In this document: positions 55,794 to 64,000 of the stretch, in pieces
Layout of the letters: every line of letters starts with the position of its first letter
Numbering within the stretch: position 1 is the first letter of the stretch
From: Cinnamomum chago
Lineage: Eukaryota; Streptophyta; Magnoliopsida; Laurales; Lauraceae
Direction: 5' to 3'
DNA: 64,000 bases
NCBI GenBank assembly: GCA_038049695.1
Contig: CP142452.1
Span: 108,075,001 to 108,139,000, forward strand
Notes under the pieces: generated by a model
The model's input: the letters and a program-made list of their open reading frames with translations, nothing else
Database searches by the model: none
Told to the model about the DNA's origin: nothing
Program-made: the position numbers and the translations under genes

Positions 55794-58700
55794 CAATAAT
55801 ATGTAAGAATGATGCCAACCATTTTCTTTATGGGATTGCTACATACTATACACGCATTCCACTCTTGAAAAGATTTATGGTCATGAAAAAAATTTTAAAA
55901 AATAAAAAGAAAAAGTTCAGAGACATAATCTACAGAGAACCAGAAGATGAATGGTCAGTCCAAATCTGGTCATGCGGTTCATTTGGTAAATCTTGATGGA
56001 TAACCATGTTCATCCAATCAAGATGATTGAGAGAAAGCCTAGAGCCTTAGTGACAGGTTCTCACCCTCAGCAGAACTTCCTTTCAGCAGTAGAGAAACTG
56101 TACAATTCTCATCCCCGGAACTCATCGGATAGATTTGCAGAGAGCTTGTACACATGGGCCCATGTTTTGATGATCCAAATCATTGACCGGTGGAAGACCC
56201 AGCTATAATCAACCATGTCTTAAATAATCAGATTTGAATATTAAAGCTATGCAATATTGAATTTCTAATTTAAATGCAAAACATAGCTGTTATCATCGCA
56301 TGACCACGCAGAACCCTGCCCTTGCAACCATGAACACCTTCCTCTCTGTGAATTGGCCCTCAACCCCAATTGACTCACCCAATTGAAATCAAAAGTTCGA
56401 TTTTAGCACAAAATTCCACTATATCTCAAGGTTGAAAATTGCAAAATTATAAGGCTCTTCTCTTATTAAGGTGAGACTGATCTGCTGGGGTGATAATTAG
56501 GGCTTTCTATGAGCCATATTCAGGCCAGACCTACCCAGGCCCAAGTTTGTGCCAATAAGGATTAAAGGGCTCGATTCCAAGTTTAGGTTGGATGTGGACC
56601 CTAGGCTCCAGGCGTGAGCATGCTCAATAAAGAAAAATAGGAGGCTAGCAACGACCTGCAGAAGGCCCGATTTCAATTAAAGCCTGGCTCAGTTTCAGTC
56701 AAATAGCTTACTCCATACCATTAAAAATAAAATAAAAAGTATACTCTATCAGACTGAGGCTCAGCACATCTGAGCCACACCTGGGCCATTGACAGCCCCG
56801 TGATAGTTGGCCCTCACCAATTCATGATAAGACTTCCATCCTCACTCCCCATGAATAACATGCATCCATGTGGGCCTCCTGGACAGGACCATAAATTGCA
56901 CCTCAAGTCTGTCGTATTAAAAACCCACAACATGTGAGAAATAGTAATCTGAGGAAATTTAAGTCTAATCAGTTGCATCAGGTTCCAGGAGAACCTGACT
57001 TTCACTCAACAAAAAACAAAAGGTATGCTGCCTAGCTAGAACCATAGAATACCTCTTCCTTTTAGTTCTCATTCTTCTATTATGTATGGGATAAAAAACT
57101 GTGGAACCCTTGGGGATTCCAACAGCTGAAAAGGAGCAGAAGAAAAGGTGATACTTACATTGAATGTGCTATGGAATGTCACATCAGCATATGCATGAAA
57201 TGACACGCAACTTATCCAAATGTTGATCTGCAACAAAAGTGCTTAAGCAATCAATAATTCAAACATAAACAATGGTAAACATCCTCCTCATAGGAAGAGA
57301 AAAATAAACTTAGTAATGGAAAATCCATTTATTTAATTCCAGATAACCATGTCTACCTCGGTATGAGAAAGCACAGTATAAGCTCAAGAAGTGCCTACTC
57401 AATGGCCTGAAATCCTGAGGCCAACTTTTTTCATATTTTCCAAAGTACTATTAATAGAAAATATCAATTATGAAAGCATTGTAATTTAAAAAATATTATT
57501 TGCAAGCATTTCATATTAACATTCCTAAGCCTGTACAAAGTAGCCTTCATTAACTTAAAATTATTTTACAGTTCCAGGAGATCATATCACTAACTTAAGA
57601 GTATTGTTGAACCACTATACTTAAAATGGTGAAGAGAATGATATTTCACAGATCACAACACTGCAGAAAGAAAATATCAACAATGATAAGAACATAATTA
57701 ATCACCAAAACTGAATCAGGTGCACTGATTGAAAAGCGCAAAGATGGATCCACAAGTAGCACTATATGCATAAAAGATGGAGCTTTTAAGGTACAAGATT
57801 GTCAAGATATTAATAGGATGGAAATTACCTTTAAATCATTATAGCCATATATCTTTCCCTCTTCGCCGAAAAAATGACACAGGTCAACTGGATTTGTGGA
57901 AAAGCAATCTGCAGTATCCATTTCTTCAGGGCAAGTTACTGTGATAAGCACCAGAAAAATAAGACGTGTTTGAAAACATTGGTAAGGTGTCAGACAATTT
58001 TACATCAAAAGCATTTATTTATTACTTACATAAAAATAAAGACTGAAACCATGACCCTGGTATTGTACGTTTGGGATATCACCATTCAGGCAAAGAAAAT
58101 TCCATACATGTAAAAGTATGGCTGAGCATTCAGGATGAAATCTCAGTTTCTTTTTTTCTTCTCCCCTACCAACACTCAATCACATGACCACATGTAAGAG
58201 TCTTCAGCTTCTTACCACGTGGAAAGGAGTGCAGTTGGTGAAATCTCAGTTTCGGTAGAAAACAATTGTGAAGAAAAAGAATTCACTTTGATGGGACATT
58301 AGGACTTCCCATGCCACCTTTCAAAAAGCAATGCTTCAGAGGCCAACAAATTAGGGGGAAAAGTCAAAAAAACCATATAATAAAAGAGGAGCCAATGGTC
58401 AATGTGAAAAGAATGCATCTCTCCACCAACATTCCCTAGTTCCTAGCAGATGCCATGGAAAAATCTTAATGTTAATCAATAATAAAAACAAAAGGAAAAA
58501 CTCCAAAAGCTGCAACAGGATTTAACTCATTAGTTGGAAATATCATCTTGCAAGCAGACAAAAAATTCATGATCCAAATGCACTGTTTCTTAAGCTCTCT
58601 GCTGACAATGGATGAAGTTATTTCTGGGCTTTATTATGTTCCAATCATGTTTCTTTCCTTAATTTTTGTAATTTCGTTATGTTCGCCAACAAAATTTGTC

Positions 58701-59358
58701 ATCTTCTCAAAAATAATGTTTTTGTTTTATTTTTCTTTTCAAATCAAACACTTAGCACATTTACCTTGGAACGAGCACATTTGCCTTGGGACGAGCACCT
58801 ACTACTGCACCATTATAAATCTCAAATGCAATACTTAGTTCATTATAGCTGATATACATTGTATGTTTTCTGACATATTAGAAGACAAAGTACAATTTTG
58901 TAAAACGTGTCTTCAGCTATTGAGTTAAAAAATAAAAATAAAAAATAAAAAATAGTGGAGCATTGCTAATGCATCAAACATATTAAGTCCATAAAACAGA
59001 CTCAACATGTGGAGTTGTGGACATGCCAATTTGTGGACAGGTCACATCTAAATGATTTACAGAAAATGTATGGTTTCAATATCTTTTTGTCCACACTGCA
59101 TACAGTATGTTCTAATTCATCAACATCTTGTTAATTGAAGCCAGAAATGGCAAATAAGAAATCAAGTGCGAAACGAATCAAAATCCAAACAGCACGGAAA
59201 GTTCCTCAACTTGTGATGACTGATGGCACAGAAGTGCAGCCAGAGGATGGATACAAATAAATATTATTTGCATGACGGCAATATATTAATTGTGATTTGC
59301 ACAGCTAAAACCATACCAAGAAAAACTTTAATGCATTCATTTGCCTCAATCCCAGCAT
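50323..59358 (-). CDS. HAG2: Type B histone acetyltransferase HAT1/HAG2 (first exon missing)
   Basis: Exons on the minus strand are 59317-59358, 57829-57938, 57159-57227, 54107-54145, 53956-54032, 53367-53466, 52596-52683, 52343-52503 and 50323-50985 (1,349 nt, about 449 aa). All are in phase with GT..AG introns. Signature segments: DAGIEANECIKVFLV; NPVDLCHFFGEEGKIYGYND; VSFHAYADVTF; KGITDLNP; ENKDEFLKTFSTETQFF; PVDVTDPKWEIHFIIE; LLGFATIYHFYHYPDSSRLR; and the GNAT acetyl-CoA loop ILVLPPNQGGGHGRHLLEAL. The first exon (about 20 codons, containing the start) is not found up to 64000, so it lies outside and intron 1 exceeds 4.6 kb. The family acetylates newly made histone H4 at Lys5/Lys12 in the cytosol or nucleus. 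The 54145-57159 intron is packed with small elements and homopolymers. Confidence 0.95.
54344..54927. mobile_element. CACGGACACG-rich inverted-repeat element in HAT1 intron
   Basis: The left end reads GTTTTCTAAGAAGCACGGAC; the right end complemented reads GTTTTCAGCTGGGAAGCACG, both continuing GACAC. The inner ends are runs of ACACGG or GTGTCCG words. The AT-rich centre (54440-54740) is non-coding. No convincing target duplication was found. The outer flanks (CATGGTTCAAAATTGCGGC and ATGACGCGGCACCGCATAGC) look like remnants of another small element, so it may be nested. Confidence 0.55.
55482..55518 (+). repeat. Adjacent T and G homopolymers
   Basis: About 18 T followed by about 15 G, within AT-rich sequence in a HAT1 intron. 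Confidence 0.85.
55764..55792 (+). repeat. Poly-C tract of about 29
   Basis: An uninterrupted run of C. The overlapping poly-Pro and poly-Gly frames are artefacts of it. Confidence 0.85.
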
Positions 59359-60334
59359 CTGCATCACAAAATCAACGTGTTAAACAAACTTATTGAAATA
59401 CAATAAATGCGTAAGAAAAGAAGGTGATGCGTAAGAATACTTAGTCTTCGTGAGATATGGTGTGGAAAATGTCAATAAATAACCATACACTCATTTATTG
59501 GTTAATTAAGATGTATCCCAAATCAAATTGAACCTGATTTTTAATGGCAAGAACAGTTATCTTTTGGGATGCACATCTCAAGTGTCAAAGTCTTGATTTA
59601 GGTGGTAAAGCATCTTGGCCTAGTAAAGGTGGCTAATTACAGAAAAAGCCAGTAAAAAAGTTGAAAATACTAAAGATGTAAAATGTTAAAATTCGGAAGC
59701 ATGCATATCAAAACATCAAAGTTTGCTAAGACCTCTAATTAGAAGGGTTCCAAAACCTGAGGCTTGGTAAATACTCAATACACATATCCAACCTGAAGCT
59801 TGGAAAGGGGTGTGAGTACATGTCATTATACTTTAGTGTTTATATACACTAAAATCTTCACAATAACCCAATGGGTCAGGTTCTGGGGCCCGCACTGCTT
59901 GCCCTCAACCCGCCTCAAACACAGCCATGGGACCTCTACTCTCTGAAGCCCAGATATCTCACATGCTTACCAGCAAACTGCACCAACACATCAAGGGCAG
60001 CTACTGACATGTTGCTGCCCATGTGCCCATTCAACATGTCGCTAATCACATGCTCACAACTCATCTATACTGGCATGCTCTCCCAACGGCGGCAGTATGT
60101 CTGGCCATTTCTGACGTTCCCAAACCAGTGTACAGACTGCACAATGATAACTTCTAGGGGGGGGCCTCTGGAAGCTTCTGGAAAATCTAATCCCAAAGAG
60201 GACACCCCTTTTAGGAAGCATAGCCTTGGCATTGTGGACCTGGATCCTTGATAGTCCTTCCTCCTTCGACTACTATCTTCATCACTGGGCTTCAAGTAAT
60301 AACTCTTATTCATGATCTATGCTAAGATCAAGAG
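59359..60334. other. HAT1 intron 1, unique part
   Basis: No exon recognised. 59871-60251 is open for 126 codons (GQVLGPALLALNPPQTQPWD..) and coding-like in composition, but has no known motif and is probably repeat-derived. Confidence 0.4.
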
Positions 60335-61155
60335 CATAGTTATCAAAATCCTACGATTCGTATCCCGAATCTTAAGAAAAACGATTCGTATCTATGTAAT
60401 GAGTCTCATTTACAAATGATTCTTAGGATTCAGGTGTGAATCCTACGATTCGATACTCGTTTCATTGAATCTTACGATTCGAGCAATTCGACTAAGAGAG
60501 AATGGCTATAACCAATAAGCTAATCTTAATAATCTTTTACCTTTTCACTTTCTTTATTCTCTCTTTCTTTTATCGCTTGTATTTTTTAAAGGTTATTTAG
60601 TAGTTAATGAAACCTCATAAGAATTTTTTACGGCTTTGATAAGGTTTTAAAGATGAATAAAGAACATGTATTTATCTAAAGCATTCGACTGTACGTATGG
60701 TGCTTGTTTATATCTTCTTCTTTTTTTAATCTATTTTGGTTTTTTTCCTTCATGAACACTTTCTTAACTTTAAGAGATATCTTACCGTGTAAGATTGATA
60801 GTTTGGATTTTATTTTATTTTTATATTTTGATTTAAAGGTTAAAATATATATATTGATACTTTAAACTTATTAAATTATTTACACAGCATTTATTTCATA
60901 TATATATAATAATATATGTCATGATGTTCTTGATATGATTGTATGATAGACTTACTTCTTATAATATTTATACTACTATAAATGGAAAAATGGATGGTTA
61001 TGACTAATTACTTTTCTCGTTTTCTTTTAATTTTTAATTATTTTTCATTTTTATTAGAAAAATAAAAAATCCTATGATTCACGATACGATTCGCGATTCA
61101 ATTCGATTCATAGGTATGAACGATTTGCGATACAATTCCAATTTTGAGAACTATG
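60335..61155. mobile_element. hAT-like non-autonomous element (821 bp)
   Basis: The termini CATAGTTATCAAAATC and, complemented, CATAGTTCTCAAAATTG form the inverted repeat. Identical 8-bp flanks ATCAAGAG lie at 60327-60334 and 61156-61163. Subterminal GATTCG/CGAATC words (TCCTACGATTCGTATC) are numerous at both ends. No coding frame. Confidence 0.85.
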
Positions 61156-61163
61156 ATCAAGAG

Positions 61164-62490
61164 GACATCTAAATAAGGAACCATACCAGCAACTTAACCT
61201 TCTCTCTTTCCGTTAGCCATTATTTATCTCTGTTGTAAATGGAACATCAGTGAGTTTAAGGTTGTCTGAGAATTTAGAGCCTTTTATACCCACAAAGCCT
61301 CATAATAAGCATGAGAAAACATTGATCCCTTGTCCCCTACTCTCTTCCCTTGTGGTTGCAATTCTCAGCACACCTGCATCACACACCCAATCTATCTAGC
61401 TCTTTGAAAATTTGTGCCAATAACGAGTTTAGGAACACTCGGTGGGACACAAGGACAACCTCCAAGATTCCTAATGACCCCTCTTCAGTTTCCCTTCCCT
61501 GACCACAATAGTTGGGAAGATCATCGTCCTTGTCTTGAATGAGGCAAAGCATCAAGTTAACTTGCAAGCCCAACTAAAAAGGTGTGCAAAAGAGTTAGCT
61601 TTCAAAAAAGCTCCCGCAGTGTTAAGCCCATCCTTTTGGTTCCAAGATGGAAGGCTCATCCAATCCATGTTGAGGGTTGAGGCTAGGGCCCTCTAGCTCA
61701 GGAGTTGGCTGACCTTGCACACAAGACCACCCAGTGAACTTGGTGTTCTCTCCTTATCATCATCGCTCTCAATGTGTTTCCTACAACTGCCTCAAGCCCA
61801 CACACAGTTCTTTTCAATTCTTTGACACCCAACTTACTGCATTAGCTAAATCACTTTCTAAAATCAACTAACCATAGCAACTGTATTTAAAGATTGATAG
61901 GGAAAATCTGTTGGGAAAATTATGTGTTCTGAAATGAGCTTGTTTGATCAAATAGAGTCCTATGCTTTGAATTGAGCAAGTTGGAATTCTTGGATCAATT
62001 CAAAGTTCCTTACAAATTGATTCATCATTATTGTTTACTGAACTCACTACACTTGCTATTTGAGTTGCATTCCTAGTTCAAAGTTGAGCTTAAATACTCC
62101 ATACCAATTTTAACCTTAGGATATGTGAAGAAAATAGTAGTGTGCTGACTGCTGATTGAAGAAATACCCATGCATGTTTCAGCATCACTCACACAGTTTG
62201 CTCTGAACATATCAAGCTTGCTACTCGAGTGAATGAGTGCATCAATTGTATAAATTGATTATATCAAATGAGCAAATCAGTGCAACCAATCCAATAAAAA
62301 AAATATAAAACCAAATTGAATAAATTTAATGATTTATGATCCCATTAGTATTGATGTTGTTTCCTATTTTAGGTTGAACTAATCCAGCTTGTTCACTTAG
62401 CAAACCCATGAGTAAATTCAATAAGTGATCTTCTCAACCATGTAAATAAATGCGACAAATCAAATGAAGTGTTAAACAATCAACCATAGT
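61164..62490. other. Gene-free stretch
   Basis: No exon or element could be supported. It presumably belongs to HAT1 intron 1. Confidence 0.45.
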
Positions 62491-62498
62491 GTACGAGA

Positions 62499-63077
62499 CA
62501 TAGTTGTCAATTTTGTTTTGGACCCGTTTCGGTTTGGCCTCCAAAATGAAATGTTTCGGCCGGTTTAGAATTTTGATGAAAGTTTTGGAGGTACGTTTTC
62601 AAAAAAATATTTAAAACATAATATACAAATACATAGAAAATATTTAAAAATATCAATAATGCAATATTAGAGAAAACTATGGTTTATATTTTTAATATGG
62701 TGGCCCCCATTATCGAGCCCACATGAGTTAGAAGGATTCAGCAAGAATTGAAAAAAAGGGGACCACACCGCATGTGACTATTGAATAGGACGCGTGACTA
62801 AGAGAGAAACTTAAAGGGGAATATGCCCCTTTCCATTGCATTGAAATCAGAACAAGAGGACAGGACTCAGAAGTGAAAGAAAGAAAAAAGGAAAGGCGAA
62901 GGAGAGGAAAGGAAGGAGAAGAGGAATCACCGAATCTGTCCAGCCACCATCCACAACAGGTATGGGTCCTACCTATTTCCCTTCTTCCTTTCTTTTTTTT
63001 TTCCTTTTTTTTTTCTTTTTTTATGCAAACAGAGATTTAGGGTTTCTTAATTGCTGCTTTTACATATCTGATACATG

Positions 63078-63118
<41 letters not shown>

Positions 63119-63287
63119 GGTTTTTCTAATAAAAAAACTGCTGAAATCTAGGGTTTTGGTCCAAAATGGAGGATTTTGGCTGACATAAACTGAAATCCAA
63201 AATGAAGTTTCTTGAAGGGGTTTTTGTTTCGGACAGTGGTACGAAACAGAAAATTTCTGCCGAAACAAAGCAATTTTCACAACTATG
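62499..63287. mobile_element. hAT-like non-autonomous element (789 bp), same terminal type
   Basis: The termini CATAGTTGTCAATTTTG and, complemented, CATAGTTGTGAAAATTGC. Flanks GTACGAGA (62491-62498) and GTACAAGA (63288-63295) match at 7 of 8. The interior holds GTTTCGG/CCGAAAC words near both ends and a CT microsatellite. It shares the first seven terminal bases with 60335-61155, but the subterminal words differ. Confidence 0.78.
63079..63115 (+). repeat. (CT)n microsatellite
   Basis: About 17 CT units inside the hAT-like element. Confidence 0.9.
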
Positions 63288-63295
63288 GTACAAGA

Positions 63296-64000
63296 CCATC
63301 GAAAGCCTCTAGGCTAACCAAATTATGAATATGGAAACTACTCTCTCTCTCTCACGCGCGCGCGCACACACACACACAACCGGACAACCACATTCCTACC
63401 TCATTAATAATTCTTATAGTAGGGCTAGAGACGTCAAATTTCCATCAGATAGATATCCATCTCCCATGGTCTTCAAAATAAACTTACCCAAATAGGCCCT
63501 ATGCTGATGTATTATCATTCAGCTTGAATATGAGTACTTTAAGAACATATTAGCACAAGGCCTCGCTAAACTAAGAAGTGGGGAGGGGTGGGGGAGACCT
63601 TAGAACAGATTCACCTACAGGCGTCATGGGACTAAACTTAGAGACACAGTACAAAATTCAAAATGCTAGCTTCAACAAAGCACATATCAACATTAGAACC
63701 CAAACTTCATACTAATCTCATTGGTTATCATAACCATACAACTTTATATGTATTTAAGTCCACATTGTATCCAAATCACGATAAAACTCACAAATCCGAC
63801 ACCAAATGAATGGGAAAAGTGCGCAAATTTTACTAGTATTGATGACGATCACACAGTTCAAATTACGATGACGATCACACAATTCAAATTACCTAGTATC
63901 GTCCTCAATTATAGAACAAGTGCGCAAATTAACCTCCAGTCATGCCGAAATCGTTCCGTAATGGCAACAACATGACAAAGAATCATACTAGTAACTGAAA
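63296..64000. other. Gene-free stretch to window end
   Basis: A (CT)-(CG)-(CA) compound microsatellite lies at 63341-63379. A short duplication ATGACGATCACACA.TTCAAATTAC occurs twice at 63841-63892. No first exon of HAT1 was found. Confidence 0.5.

Noticed and set aside
55576-55996. Poly-Gly and poly-Pro ORFs
   Set aside because: They arise from the C homopolymer and flanking mononucleotide runs.
59871-60251. 126-codon ORF in HAT1 intron 1
   Set aside because: It has no recognisable domain and both strands are open over part of it; likely old repeat sequence. A protein search would settle it.
63341-63379. A Z-DNA or regulatory element in the CT-CG-CA run
   Set aside because: A compound microsatellite explains it; no further evidence.

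Overview
The window is nuclear DNA from a flowering plant. Genes have many AT-rich introns with GT..AG borders and 0.1-5 kb spacing, and the rest is nested plant transposons (Copia, Gypsy-like LTR, Mutator/MULE, PIF/Harbinger, hAT, tRNA-derived SINEs, a TRIM-like element). The style of the non-coding sequence (many GTGGGCCC-type words, long introns full of small elements) would suit a magnoliid, but that is only an impression. There are no prokaryotic, organellar or CRISPR features. Four host genes are intact or nearly so: a deSI/PPPDE-type isopeptidase (+, 16.7-21.8 kb), the alpha subunit of mitochondrial processing peptidase (-, 26.0-31.9 kb, 13 exons), the tRNA threonylcarbamoyl-transferase KAE1/OSGEP (+, 35.7-37.6 kb), and type B histone acetyltransferase HAT1/HAG2 (-, 50.3-59.4 kb, with its first exon outside the window). 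All exon joins listed here keep the reading frame exactly. They are unrelated housekeeping genes and do not form a pathway. 

Layout: 1-5.3 kb is a Copia relic split by a 4.0 kb PIF/Harbinger-like element that carries host exons. 7.1 kb holds a mini-hAT, and 8.1-9.7 kb a dead MULE transposase. 12.7-13.8 kb holds a TRIM-like element and a SINE. The deSI gene follows, then a SINE with a 17-bp target duplication, then the MPP-alpha gene. Only 177 bp upstream of the MPP-alpha start codon sits a 1,963-bp Pack-MULE with a perfect 9-bp target duplication and 106-bp terminal inverted repeats; it carries a decayed copy of an FLZ zinc-finger gene. Next come SINEs with a nested hAT element and KAE1. 

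The most striking object is a single 10,944-bp MULE (39,047-49,990), bounded by an identical 9-bp target duplication. It carries two convergent genes: a MURA-type transposase (+), and a ten-exon-class Ulp1/SENP-like cysteine protease fused to a plant-mobile-domain-like N-terminus and a coiled coil (-), the Kaonashi type. Four separate tandem arrays, roughly 90 copies by eye, are all built on one core (AATTTATCTGAGTT or its complement). They lie in the 5' intron of the transposase, between the two gene 3' ends, in an internal intron of the protease, and in the protease 5' intron. The leftmost array is in the opposite orientation to the other three, so the arrays mirror the element's two halves and read the same way in both transcripts. 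Each gene is broken only by nonsense codons (two and one), with no frameshift, which suggests a recent and silenced insertion.
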